A DNA stretch of 64,000 bases, taken from assembly GCA_918026815.1 (NCBI GenBank), contig CAKJVC010000021.1, positions 682,001 to 746,000 of the forward strand, given 5' to 3'. A program made the translations under genes and the position numbers. Of this stretch, positions 43,763-56,150 are shown piece after piece; within the stretch, counting starts at the first letter, position 1, and each line of letters starts with the position of its first letter. Source of the DNA: Chalara sp. BL73. Taxonomy: Eukaryota > Ascomycota > Leotiomycetes > Helotiales. The notes below the pieces were generated by a model that made no database searches, had not been told where the DNA came from, and saw only the letters and a program-made list of their open reading frames with translations.

Positions 43763-44485
43763 ATGACTAAGGTCGTGGCATTCTTTGGCGCAAGCGCGGG
43801 AGTTGGGCTTTCCGCCCTCAAACAGAGCATTGCGGCAGGCCATAAGTGTATTGCCCTCTGCCGGTTTCCCTCGAAGCTCACAGCCATCTTCCCAGCCGAA
43901 ACAACCCCAAACCTCACAATCGTCCAAGGGGATGCGAAGGATCTCTCCGCTGTCTCCAAGTGTATCCAGAAAAGTAACGGAGAGCTAGTCGACCAGATCA
44001 TATCCACCATCGGTGCCAAGCCCATTATCTCGAAACTGTCCATTGATGACCCAGAGGTGTGCAGGAAAGGCATGTTCACTCTCCTCGAAGCTCTTGAGCA
44101 GCTCCGACGCGCCGGCGCGACCGGCCAACCATACATCATCGTCTTCAGCACGACGGGCATGTCACGGTTTGGCCGAGACGTCCCGCTGGCGATGGTCCCG
44201 CTCTATCATATCGCGCTCAAGGTCCCGCATGAGGACAAGAGGATCATGGAGGATAGCCTAGCGGCAAGCGGGGAGGACTTCACGATCGTTCGCGGAAGCC
44301 TCTTGACCAACGGCGCGTCGACCACTAGGATCAGGGTTGGCATCGAGGACCCGAAGACCGGCAGGGAGTCGAACGCTATCGGGTATACCATCTCCAGAGA
44401 GGACGCCGGGAGGTGGATCTCGGAGAATCTTGTGGTCAAGAGGGATGCCCAATACTTTAAGAAGGTTGCGACGATTACATATTGA
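43763..44485 (+). CDS. NAD(P)-binding Rossmann protein (atypical SDR)
   Basis: A single exon encodes 240 aa. The N-terminal beta-alpha-beta motif FGASAGVGLSAL fits the GxxGxxG pattern of extended/atypical SDRs. VQGDAKDLSAV is the second nucleotide-contact region, followed by IISTIGAKP, IIVFSTTGMSRFG, FTIVRGSLLTNG and the C-terminal VKRDAQYFKKVATITY. Such proteins are NAD(P)H-dependent reductases or NmrA-like sensors; no substrate can be deduced. Codon usage is GC-richer than its neighbours, which is only suggestive. The gene looks intact. Confidence 0.85.
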   Translation: MTKVVAFFGASAGVGLSALKQSIAAGHKCIALCRFPSKLTAIFPAETTPNLTIVQGDAKDLSAVSKCIQKSNGELVDQIISTIGAKPIISKLSIDDPEVCRKGMFTLLEALEQLRRAGATGQPYIIVFSTTGMSRFGRDVPLAMVPLYHIALKVPHEDKRIMEDSLAASGEDFTIVRGSLLTNGASTTRIRVGIEDPKTGRESNAIGYTISREDAGRWISENLVVKRDAQYFKKVATITY

Positions 44486-45256
44486 GATGGGGCGTGGGCT
44501 CAAATTTTTGTAAGCAAGTTTGGCGTGCTATGTAGGGCGTAGGCGTTTTGGATATATTTTTAGACTCATGAAACAGCCATTATATGTGGGATCTTGTGTA
44601 ACTAGCTGCCGGGGGAAGGTTTTGTTTAGAGAAGCCCGTCGCTTATTCATCTATATATCATATTTCAACGCTCAATCCGCATCTCCTCTACCACTGAAAA
44701 GCAAGGGTTGTAGATCTGCCGTGAAGTCAGGAGCACAACCTCTGTGCGTTAACGCATGCAAACCCTTCCCCACATGCGGCAGAGTTTATTTTTTATTTAA
44801 TTTTCACATTTTGTCTGGTAGAACCCATGTTGCAGAGAGCTGACCTTAACACCAAGATTCGGATTATTATGAATCGCAAGATTTTCCTTGATAGTGTAAC
44901 AAGTCCACACAAATACGTTAGATGAGTCGGTTTATGCTCCAAACTTTGCAGCACCTCAGCAGGATGGGTTATTAGCTCTAGCTATTGGACAAAGGGAGGC
45001 GCAGAAATTGCAAGGGCAAAAATAAAGGGGCTCGCTTACATGCCGAGCATCTACATTCTTGGCGCTGGCTCGTAACCTCCCTCCTCTGTTTCTCGGCTTC
45101 GATTTGTTGAACTGCTCCCGGCATGTCAAGTAGAACTGATATGCTACCGGTAGAGGGCAAGACCAAAAATCTTGATTTGTTTATCGCTAGTCTATATGCA
45201 CGCTCATGCTATCACGCTCTTCGCCAGTAAGTATCTTTCTCCCCTACATGATCTTC
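44486..45256. other. Intergenic, no gene seen
   Basis: Convergent spacer between the SDR gene and 5-oxoprolinase. No feature is called; it probably holds both terminators. Confidence 0.35.
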
Positions 45257-48200
45257 TCAAGCCTGCAACGCAGTCTCCTCTCTGCTCGCATGACTTCCTC
45301 CTATCCACCCATGTTTTGGATCAATCCCTCGCTCCCTGACCTCCCCTTTATCACCCGCCTTTCCCCATCCACCGCCTCCTGGTGTATTAATAATTATTCT
45401 TTCACCGGGCTTCATCGCTGCGGTATTCTTCCCACCAAGATTGATCCTCCTCTCTTCCCAAACAACCTCATCCTCAATTGCCCCATCCCCTTCCTTCTTC
45501 GAGCCATTAAGTCTCCGATCCGATCGTGCAGCGTTACTCGTCTCTACTTTCTTCACCCATACATTAAGCCCGCATTGTGCATCCTCGCCCCCGGCTAGAC
45601 CGTAAGGATGGTAGACCCTTCGCTCGCTCAGGATCGAAACTTGGACCGGTATACGGAATTCGATGTCGCGAGTGACACCATCACCGCCGTTGTATTTCCC
45701 CTTACCTCCGCTTCCAGCTCTCAGCCCAAACTCTCTTAACAAAACTGGATACCGCCGCTCAAAAACCTCCGCATCCGTTATCCTAGTGTTGGTCATGTGC
45801 GTGTGAACACCACTCGTACCATGCCACCCATCTCCTGCACCACTACCGCCGGCTATCGTCTCGTAGTATCCGAAGCCTTTAATATTTTGGCCGTTTTCAG
45901 ACTTGCCGCCAAAACCGAAAGTGAGATTATTGCAGTCTCCCTGCGAGGCTGCACATGCCTGGAACGCTTTGAGAATGACATCGGTAACGCGCTGTGAGGT
46001 GAGCACGTTTCCGCCGACGACAGCAGCTTTGTCAGATGGCGAGAGAAAGGAGGCGGGTGGGATAAGCACTTTGATAGGTTTTAGACAGCCTTGGTTTAGA
46101 GGAATGTCTTCGCTTATTAGGGAGCGGAGACAATAGATTACCGCGCTGTAAGTTACAGCCTGAGGGGCGTTGGTATTGGCTGCTTAAGTTAAAATGCGGT
46201 TAGGACAGGCATGAAAGAATGGCTTACCATATACTTCTGGCCCAGTGCCCGCGAAGTCGAAGGCAGCTTCGCCTTTCTCCGCGTTGATTGAAATTTTCAG
46301 TTTTATTGGGGATCCATCATCCATATAATCTATAGCAGACAAATCTTGTCCCTCAAATCTCTTACTAACGGACTTCAATAAATTTCTTACGCTGAGCTCA
46401 GCATTATCCTGTATGTTGCGCATATAGAAATTAACAACATCTTCTCCATACTCTTCAATCAGCCCAGATATCAGATTGATACCTTTCATATTGCTCGAGA
46501 TCTGCGCTTTCAAGTCAGAGATATTGTCCGCTAGACATCTCGTGCCGCTACAGCCAGGATATTGCGCTGGTTCTTCAAGAAGAAGGTGCGTGATCCGTTC
46601 TTCATTGAAGCGACCTGCACTAACGAGCTTCTCCGACTTTATAGCTGCGCCTTCCTGGAATAGTTCTCGTGAGTGGGGAGGCATGCTTCCTGGCAAAATG
46701 CCACCGATGTCAGCGTGGTGAGCTCTAGATGCGACGTAGAATAGGATTTTATCACCCGAGGCATTAAATGCCGGCGTGATGACAGTGATATCAGGTAAAT
46801 GAGTGCCTCCATATTCAGGATGATTTGAGACAATGACGTCGCCCTTCTCTAGTTTTCCTTTCCATATCTCAGCTTGTCTACGCACGCAAGTAGACATTGA
46901 TCCAAGATGAACTGGCAGATGTGGGGCATTGGCAACGAGCCCTCCTGTAGAATCAAAAAGAGCACAAGAGTAGTCCAATCTTTCTTTAACGTTTGTGCTT
47001 ACGCTAGTCTTTTGAAGAGCTCTACCCATTTGCTCCGCGATCGCCATGAACCGATGGGCAAAGATGCTAAGCATGATCGGGTTGACCTCCTCGGTTGTAT
47101 CAAACTTCGCTGCATCCTTAAGCTCTTGTTCTCCAATATTGATAACTACATGCGTATCTATGACCAAGGCACTTGCACCGGGAGTGACGACGATAGTTTG
47201 TGTTCCATCTGCTAAGATCGCGGGTCCCTTGACTTTATCGCCAACTGAGAGATCTTCGAGTTTATAGATAGGTGTGTCTTGTCTTCCACCTTCAAAGTAC
47301 ACTTTTGATTTTTTGTATACTTTGTTCCCGGCCTTCAGATCTTTTGTCTGGATTTCCTTGAGCTGTTGGTCAACAGTCTTGCCTAGCCCTTCGAAGCTCT
47401 TCCCAATGCCGCGCACACGAACATCGTCGACAATAATATCCCTATCCGGTAATGTAAACCCGAATTCTTGTTGGTGCTGCTTCACAAAGGCTTTCCCATA
47501 TGCATATTCATCGCCTCCAAATTCCTTCTCTACGTCTTCGTTTTCAGGCTTCACAACCATGAGTGCCGACTCAGTCCCTCTATATCTCATGTTCAGATAC
47601 TCCTCGTACACGATCGAACTGTTTTCGAATCCTTGCTCTGCTAATGCCTTCCTAGATTTTTGTTTCAATTCTTCAATCTTCCTTTTTAACTCCTCCTTCG
47701 TCTCTCCTTTCTCCGCCCAAATTTTTGAGTCTGGCTCTTGGCGCTCGTCGACAACATCAGCTAGAGCCATTCCATACGCTGAGAGAACAGAAGAATATCG
47801 ATGGACAAGAATCTGCTTGATTCCAAGGCTTTCTGCAATTGCTACTGCGTGCTGTCCGCCAGCTCCACCAAACGTCGCAAGTCGGTGTTTGGAACTGTAG
47901 AATGAGTCAGTTCGTCTAATCAAGAGAGTCCATATATTACTGTGTTGGCCCAAGAGTGTATGAGCATTAAACTCAAGAAATGTTCAGAGTAAAGGGTTTT
48001 TGCGCCTAGAAGCTGACACTTACGTATCATGGCCTTTTGCTTCTGTCAAAGAACGAATTGGTCTGGTCATTGTCTCGTTTGCGACCGTCAAAAACCCATA
48101 GGCTACCTCATCGACACTCATATTCCCTCCGTTCTCTTTATTTACTTGATTGGCCAACTCTTGTAGTAGCTTTTTGCTCGCTGTAACATCTAAGCCTTCG

Positions 48201-49705
48201 TCTTCGTTCTTACCGAAAATCTTAGGGAAGAAATCAGGCAAAATACGTCCAAGATAAAGATTTGCGTCTGTGACAGTAGCTGGACCTCCTTTCCGATAAC
48301 ATCCAGGACCCGGGTGTGCTCCGGCAGATTCTGGGCCAACAACAAAAAGACCATTTCGAAAGAAGAGTCGTGAACCCCCGCCAGCTGCGACTGTGTTAAT
48401 GTCTAGTTGGGGCGATTGTATTGTAACACCAGCTGTGGTAGTCTCAAACACATGCTCGTATCTACCGGAACCATATCTCGATACATCAGTAGAGGTGCCG
48501 CCCATGTCAAACCCGATCACAGGGGTTCTGGTTGCTGGGTCATATGAAGTAAGGGCATATCCAACCACGCCTCCAGCTGGGCCAGATAGAATAGCCTTGA
48601 GTCCGGAGAACTTGTCTACATCTACTAATCCGCCGTCACTCTGCATAAACTCACACCTCGCACCTTTAGCACCTTCCTCTTTCTTAACACTTTCTGTGCC
48701 TAACCCCCCCTCAAAGCCTGTCTGAAAGCCTTGGATATACTTCCGTATAGTAGGAGTTAAATACGCATCGGCGCACGCAGATGTAGCTCTAGGAACAAGT
48801 TTGATCATTGGCATCAGCTCATGACTTAAACTTACATGCTCAAATCCAACTTCCTTAGCTATCTTCCCAACAGCAGCTTCGTGGTCCGGAAATGTATACC
48901 CATGCATCAAGCATACTGCTATACTCTTTATGCCTTGGTCTCGGACCTCTTTTAGTTGTTTTCTGATAGTACTTTCCTCTGGCCGTACCAGAATTCTCAC
49001 AACTTCTCCTGACAAGCCTCTGACTAAATCTTTGTCCCTGTTGCTTTCCTTTTCTTCAATTTTGGTGATATGACGTTCTGGATCCTCAGCGTAGTCCTCT
49101 AGAGTAACCCTCTCATCAATCTCCACCACATTCTCATATAGTACATCTGGCTTGCGAATCGCCAAATCGAAGATCTTCGGACGACTTTGATTCCCTATTT
49201 TTAAACAGTCTTTGAAACCCTTTGTGACAACCATCGCAATCTTCTCTCCTTTCCTCTCTAGCAATGCATTTGTGGCAACCGTCGTTCCCATCCGTATCGA
49301 TTCAATTTTCGAGGTATCGAGAGGCTCTCCCCGAGGAATCTCTTTGTTGAGAAACTTGGACATTAGGCGGCGGATTCCTTCTAATGGTGCATCGGCATAG
49401 TTCGACGGGTCCTCTGAGAGAAGCTTTATGATAACATCGTCTTCCATCTTCCCGGAACCTGGGTTCCCAACGCAATCTGTGAACGTACCACCCCGCTAGG
49501 CAACATTAGCCCTGATATTCTGGAATGGGATCATGGCAGCGAAAGATGCTCTAGATATAGGAGAATAGCTTTTCATGAGGAGTTGTTAGGTTCAGGGACA
49601 GATTGGCCTACAACACACAAGTGTCTAATTGTCAAGTGAGGAAAAGCAAGCTGTTGTACTTACATCAATAGCTATGCGGATGCCCCGCGACTCTTGTGAC
49701 GCCAT
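45257..49705 (-). CDS. OXP1: 5-oxoprolinase (ATP-hydrolysing)
   Basis: Exons are 49664..49705, 48024..49495, 46228..47894 and 45257..46179, giving 1367 aa in frame; introns are 168, 129 and 48 bp. The enzyme opens 5-oxo-L-proline to L-glutamate using ATP in the cytosolic gamma-glutamyl cycle of glutathione turnover. The order is a HyuA N-terminal part with the ATP-site motif [11 protein letters not shown] and [16 protein letters not shown], a HyuA core with [13 protein letters not shown] and [12 protein letters not shown], then a HyuB part with GHSS-region equivalents ([51 protein letters not shown]) and the glycine-rich C-terminus [10 protein letters not shown]. Length is slightly above the yeast enzyme. 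The first exon (14 codons) ends inside the ATP motif, right after the Asp. The gene looks intact. Confidence 0.94.
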
Positions 49706-51688
49706 TCTGAGGTCCTTTGGGCTGTTGTTATTCTCTAGAAGAGAGTGATACTTATGTATAGAAGCTCCCTATTTACCAACCCATAAGGTTTTGTCTATTG
49801 CAGAACTATGATCGGTTCAATTATGAGATTGTCACATGTAGTACAAAAAAAAGGTGTGATGTTATGCATATTGATGTCAGTGGGGCCTGGCTACACCGCC
49901 CGGCAGTTTCAAAGAATTGGGGGCCGGGGAAGTGGGGTGAAACTTGGCGTGGTGAGAATGGGGGAGAAGTAATGTATCAATCATATCCTGAATCTCGCTT
50001 CACGTAACTGAACTTATCCGCTAAAGACTTGAAATTTATACCAAACCTCTGGTTTTAGTCCTGGAGAATGTACAGCGATTTATTGAGCCCTCATCATGCA
50101 AATCATTGAGAATCATTAAAGACTAAAACTTGCAACAGTTAAAAAAGGTTGGAAGCATCATCCTGAGACGAAAATCTAATACCATAGATAGAGAGAAATT
50201 GTTCTCTTACAGTTTCATGGTGAAGATTCTTTTTCCTTCGGACGAGGATTTCGCCAAATTGGTCTCAGGTTCACTTAAATTCCGGGTCTCCTTCCAAAGG
50301 CTGCATCTTACTAGGGTTATCATTACACAGAGGAACGAAAGGCGCTGAGATTCAATGTCATTTCTCATTTGTGCATGTTGTACACCTTTAAGCTTTCTTG
50401 AGGGTATTTCAAGCAGACTGTTGGGAAGATTTCTATTTGTCAATACACAAGGCTGGAGCTATGACGATATAGATTAAGAGATTCTACTTACCATATAAAA
50501 TCTGTAATACAAGACTTTCTTTCGGACCTCCTATCAATAGATAGAGTTTGATAAGTATGAGCAAATCGAGATCAGCATGCCTCATTAGCATGCAGACCCA
50601 TCTTATCGGTTTTGTATTAGAAATAAGGGTTGAAATGTGTTTTAGCTAGAGCGCTAGCGCACGACTGAGGAACTCCTTAAAACTGAGGCAATACCTTACC
50701 AAGTTAAAGACATGACACTCCTGTAGACCTTGATTCATACCAGTAAATTTTAGCTCTAGATGTAAGGAATCCATAGCAATCTAACCTTTTACAAGTTGAA
50801 TAGCATTGTGATACCCTAAAGCTGAGCATCTATTTTGACGAGCTGCGTGTAGAATACGAAAATCAAGATATAAGACGTAACAGCACGAGGAATTCTATAT
50901 CACATTGCTCAAAATTCATGTGCGGGGAATGGCAAATGACGATATCGATTTCCGGGTAGTTCCTTGGAGAATAATCAGTAGCTAGCTAAAGATGGCTGTC
51001 CACTCGTCAGATTAACCATCCGCATTCCCAGCACGGCCAGCTCCGGGATTTGGGAGGAGCCCAATATTATCTCTTCAGAGATATATTTAGATAGTTTCTG
51101 AAGATAGTAGAATTACAATATACAGATTAGAACCATAATCGTAATTTGTCAACGGTGTTACAAAGCGTAAATACTCCCCCTTTCGGACATAGCCGATAAT
51201 TAGCCGACGCCGCATTACGCGATAACGAGAGTGATAACTTGATGCCATTCTGCACAAGCATTTGCCTCATATCTGCGGGTACTACAAAAGAGATAAGGTC
51301 ACAGCATCTCAGCCGAAGGTTGCCCTCAGGCACCCCGGTCAGCCTGTGTAGCCTGTCCTATTACCGGTTGCCTCGTCGTCAAACCTTTGACACATCTGCA
51401 TCTCACAATTCGGCTCCAACAGTTCTAGCGACGAAGTTGAATTCGGATCGAGCGAAGCCATGGCCTTATTGGATCGGCCCTTTGCTGAGCGTATTTCGTT
51501 GCACATTCCTTTACGTCTTTCTTACATGAGATTTTCGTTTGCGCTTGTTATCAAGAATGCCACCCTGCTTTGATAGCATCACAATGGACAGAGCAAGCCT
51601 GCGCTGGCCGCTCCTTAATGTCTCCTCTATTTCCTTACATTTCCTTCATGTTACTCGAGTGCGCATGACATTACCATAGTTTCATAAG
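49706..51688. other. 2-kb AT-rich divergent intergenic stretch
   Basis: This lies between the starts of OXP1 and the MATE gene. No frame with protein-like composition is seen; the largest (50207..50443 minus, 51239..51529 plus) show no domain. Both promoters should be here. Non-coding RNA is possible but unsupported. Confidence 0.4.
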
Positions 51689-53455
51689 ATGGACGGGTCC
51701 AATGGTAGTAAATCATGGCTGCCAAAATTTCTTCAACCGTCCAATCCCACCGCAAACTCAACATCGCCTGACGAAAGGACCTCCCTCATCACAGATCATT
51801 CACGGGCTAGTCACTACCCGGCCGAAGGTGAACTATACGAAGTAGAGGAACAGTCTCCTAGGACGCAATGGCTAACAGAATTTCTAATACTTGCGCGTGG
51901 ATCAATTCCAGTATTCATAGCATATGCTCTTCAGAATTCACTTCAAACACTATCAGTCCTGATTGTAGGGCGTTTGAGCCCAGAAGCTCTGGCCACCGCG
52001 GCATTTAGTTATATGTTTGCTATGTGCACGGCATGGCTAATTGCACTCGGTGGCACAACTGCGCTCGATACTCTTGCCTCATCTACTTTTACGGGAAGCA
52101 AGAATCCACATGACCTTGGTGTATTACTTCAGAGAGGTTTCATTGTCTTGACAGCATTCTATGTACCAGTCGCTCTACTATGGGCTTTTTCTGCACCACT
52201 CTTCCGACTCCTGGGGCAAGAGGAATATATATGTGTCGAAAGTGCTAAATTTCTCACTGCCTTGATCCCTGGTGGATTGGGATATATCTACTTCGAGTGT
52301 ATGAAGAAATATTTGCAGGCACAAGGTGGGTTTAATCGCGTTTCAGTATCTTGTACTAAATGAAGAATAGAGATTATGCGACCTGGAACATACGCCTTGA
52401 TGATAACGTCTCCCATAAATGTTGGTCTAAATTACCTCTTCGTATACACCTTTGATATGAAATTAATTGGAGCACCCATCGCGACTGGCGTATCATATTG
52501 GCTCTCCTTCCTCCTTCTAGTCCTCTATTCTCGCTATATTGTTGGTTCAAGATGCTGGGGAGGCTGGTCTCGTGCTTCATACGAAAACATGGGCACATTT
52601 GCTCGCCTTGCGATTCTCGGGGTTATCCATGTTGGAACAGAGTGGTGGGCTTTTGAGATTGTTGCCTTAGCTGCTGGCCGACTTGGTAAGCTTGTATTAT
52701 TTCTAGTTTCAACATTTTTCACGATAGACTTTTCCGAAGTCAACTTAACGTCTCAAATATTTGGGTACATAGGTCTATGTCTCCGGAGGATATCGCTCTT
52801 TAGTCAACGTCTTGATTATACATTTCCACTGAAACTCTCACTAGGTACTATCTCACTCGCTGCACAAAGCGTCATAATGACAACAGATCAATTAATTAAT
52901 ACAATTCCATTTGGTATTGGTGTCGCTGCTTCAGCTCGTGTAGGTAACTTGCTAGGCTCGAGAAACGCGAAGGGTGCCGCAAGAGCTGCTAATGTCGCTG
53001 CATGGCTGAGTATGATCATGGGCTTGTTGGTATTGATCATACTCATGGCCTTCAAGGATTCTTATGCTAAAATTTTCAACGACGATGTCAACGTCATTAG
53101 GCTGACTGCGAAGGTCATGCCGTACGTCGCACTCTTCCAAATTGCCGATGGATTAAATTGCAGCTGCGGTGGATCGCTCAGAGGAATGGGGAGGCAGCAT
53201 ATTGGGGCGTTGGTGAACATCGTGTCGTATTATCTTGGTGCGTTGCCGCTAGGGATCTGGCTAGCCTTTCACGGCTGGGGATTAGCTGGATTATGGGTAG
53301 GGCAATGTATTGCGCTTTACTTAGTAGGCTTTATTGAATGGTTCATCGTTGCTTGGAGCGACTGGGATAAAGAAGTCCTTGAAGCTTTCAAAAGAATGGA
53401 TGAAGGAAAAGCGGTGGAGGAGGGACAGGGCAATGACCTACAGGCTGGGAGCTAG
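51689..53455 (+). CDS. MATE-family drug/H+ antiporter
   Basis: Exons are 51689..52325, 52371..52685 and 52845..53455, giving 520 aa; introns are 45 and 159 bp. A hydrophilic N-terminus of about 70 residues precedes about twelve membrane segments in two MatE halves. Characteristic blocks are LQTLSVLIVGRLSPEALATA, GGTTALDTLASSTFTGSKNP, GAPIATGVSYWLSFLLL, NTIPFGIGVAASARVGNLLG and LRGMGRQHIGALVNIVSYY. Members export cationic or organic compounds in exchange for H+ or Na+, usually at the plasma or vacuolar membrane; the substrate is unknown. The 159-bp intron has no stop in frame, so a retained-intron form would be translatable, but it would break a conserved stretch (AAGRL-GTISLAAQS). Confidence 0.9.
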
Positions 53456-53918
53456 TCTGGTAACCTTTGATCTATGCCACCTGGAGAACTCTTGATGAAT
53501 TAATGACTGATGGTTTATGAATATTCAAAGAAATTTATGCTAGAGAACAGAAGTTAGAGTTCAAAGTATGTAAGTTAGGCGTAGCTGAGGCAGTCGTCCT
53601 TATTGTGTAACTAGTCAGACCCTATACTGATACGACAGCATGGAATATTGCAATCGTTGGTAGAAATCATATATCTTTCTTTCAATCGTGCAAACTTATT
53701 TCAACAGGAACTACGATAAGATCCAGTTCTGTTTCTGCAAAGTTTTTCCAACGTCAGACTCGATTGGACCTCTAAAACGCTGGCACGCCAGATTTGGCCC
53801 CCAACTTAAGGCAGAGATGCAAGAGTTAAAAGCCAAGCAACTCCACTCCTAACCATTGATAAAATGAAATCTAACGCAGCTGGAGCAAATATTCAGACTT
53901 CTTCTAGCAAAAGTTTTC
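53456..53918. other. Intergenic, no gene seen
   Basis: Spacer between the MATE gene and the HET-domain gene, both on the plus strand. No feature is called. Confidence 0.35.
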
Positions 53919-55890
53919 ATGGAGGAGCAGTTCCGTTACGATCCTCTGGGAAGACCTTTTGACCAGGTCCGGCTTCTCAAGATAATCAATGTCACGACTG
54001 AGACCGTACACTGTGAGCTTCTGACGGCTGACCTTGGTTCAACCAGAGCGTACACAGCGCTTTCATATACTTGGGGAGACGAATCAATCAAAGTGCGGAT
54101 AAAGGTGAATGGGAAATCTTTTTATGTCACTGCCAATCTAGAGAAGGCTCTAAGAAGATTGCCATCAACACGATTTCCAAATCTACTACCAGCCTATCCT
54201 TTGTTATCGGAGGATCTATGCCTCTATTGGATTGATGCCGTTTGCATAAACCAAGACGATGTTGAAGAGCGCAATCAACAAATTCAGTGGATGAAAAATA
54301 TTTACAGGCTTGCAGAGAAAGTTGTTATCTGGCTTGGGGATGACCACGAAACCGAAGATGATGCACATTGGTTCCGCCAGGAGCTCTGGGGTTTCCAGAG
54401 ACTTCAAAGAGGAGGTGCTGAGTCTACAGCTCTAGCGATGGAATTGATACGTAACTTCCACTTCCCCGGGTTTTTCGAAAGAAATGAGACCCTTTGGAGT
54501 GATATTGAATCGTGGGCAGCTCTTGCGAGACTTTTCAAAAGAAGCTGGTTTGAACGCTTATGGGTCATTCAAGAACTAGAAATGGCCAAAATTGCCATTA
54601 TTCAGTGCGGAAGACATGATATACCATGGTTAAATCTTGTAGCCATAGTGCGCATGATATTGCGACCTCCTGCTCTACCCATAAAGCTTCCTCGACGTCT
54701 GTTTCCATACATGGGGGCGGAAAGGGTGCAGAATGTTGCCCTCCAAGGCACGGACAGAACAAACGTTCTTGCCATTCTTAGGCAGACAAGAGCTGCGAAA
54801 TGTAAGGATCCTAGGGATAAGTAGGGATACTCGGTCTTTTGTCAATTCAAGGACTAATGTAAACATCTAGGCTTTACGCAATTTCAGGAGTGATCACTAA
54901 TGGGGCTATTGATTTCAGGATTGATTATCGAATCACTGTGGAGTCTCTCTACTCAAATTGGGCATGGGAAAGAATCCAAAGAACTAATCGGCTGGATGTG
55001 CTCAGTGCATGCGCAGACTCAGCTGAAAATGGACTACCCTCTTGGGTACCAGACTTGCGAAAACCATGGGGCAGTGATCGGCCACTCTTTTGCATGACTC
55101 ACAGTCTACCCGAGGCCCAAAATTCACAAAATATCAAGTACAATGCTGACTACATGATCAAACAAAGTAGGAAGAGGCGCATAGATGATGCAGGACGTCT
55201 TCACATCAAGGGCCATCGTGTGGGACGGATCTCAGCAATAGGTGTCATTGGGGATGTCACACAAAAAATAACTGATCCGACAGATCTCAAAGAAGGAATT
55301 CTTGCTATTATTCACGCCTGGGAAAAGATGTTTTATCAAGAAAATCCCTGGAGTGGTCAGCCGGCCCGCTCATTTGATGTAGATTCTTTCCCTATTCCAC
55401 GAATAGCGATTGTGTTTGCTAAGGCCATATTACGCGGCTATGTGAGATGGAGTGACGAGAATTCTCCCGCTCCTCTTGTAGAGCGTTTTCATGCCTGGCT
55501 ATGGAATTTACCTGCTCGTAAGTACTGACCTTTGCTAGTCTTCCTTTTTAGAGCCTCATGTCCTTTTTGCGGTCGCCACGCCTGAAAGGTCAAGTCATTC
55601 AAACGCTTTGATCCAGAATTGACTATCTTAAAAGCACCAAACTACATACTGCATAGAGTCTCCACGATGGTTGACTAGAACGAAAATACTAACTTTTGAG
55701 GTTCTCCTAAGCCTGGAATATTGCATACGATGATCCACACCTTACGCGAAGAGAAGCGTATCTAGAAAACATGGAGAGAATCCTCTTCGCAATGGTTCAT
55801 GGCTCCCAGATGTTCAAGATAGATTCGAACTCTTCATCATTTGCTGAAGCGAAGTGCGGAATGGCCGCAGGAGACTGCCAGTTCGTCTAG
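53919..55890 (+). CDS. HET-domain protein (heterokaryon incompatibility)
   Basis: Proposed exons are 53919..54820, 54871..55517 and 55712..55890, giving 575 aa. The HET domain spans about residues 45-240: AYTALSYTWGDE, LYWIDAVCINQDDVEERNQQ, YRLAEKVVIWLGDD and FKRSWFERLWVIQELEMAK. After the 50-bp intron comes CKDPRDKLYAISGVI, then LPSWVPDLRKPW, the usual order in this class. The last intron (194 bp, TACTAAC branch word near 55688) joins LPAPWNIAYDDPHL to a short last exon ending CGMAAGDC-x-F-V. Reading through the donor at 55518 would stop two codons later. HET proteins act in non-self recognition and cell death on hyphal fusion. The C-terminus is shorter than in many relatives, and decayed tail sequence follows. 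Confidence 0.8.
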
Positions 55891-55919
55891 CCTTACTTTA
55901 AACTTTAATAAGTTCCAGA

Positions 55920-56150
55920 GCCAGGGTCATTGAGATATCTTACACTGCGTCTCAGACGCGGGTTACTGTGCTCCAGCTCTTCAATGGCTCTCAGATTATT
56001 AAATATTTATACTGATAGGATGATAGTATTCAGGCAGGCGATGAGATATTTATCTTACATGGTGGCTCAACCCCATTTATTTTGCGTAGAACACCAGGGA
56101 CAGCGGATGTCTTTCGGCTCATGGGTCCATGGTATGAATTTCTGCACTCA
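55920..56150 (+). pseudogene. Remnant of a HET-protein C-terminal region
   Basis: Directly after the HET gene, one frame reads IEISYTASQTRVTVLQLF, two stops (TGA TAG at about 56014-56019), then SIQAGDEIFILHGGSTPFIL. The latter is the conserved C-terminal block of many HET proteins (GDEIFVLxGGxxPFxLR). The upstream gene already ends with a similar GD-containing phrase, so this may be its true former tail cut off by mutations, or the tail of a second, lost copy. Confidence 0.55.

Noticed and set aside
53919..55528. Treating the HET gene as a frameshifted pseudogene between 54820 and 54871
   Set aside because: A 50-bp intron with a GTAGGG donor and a CTAG acceptor restores DPRDKLYAISG exactly in frame.
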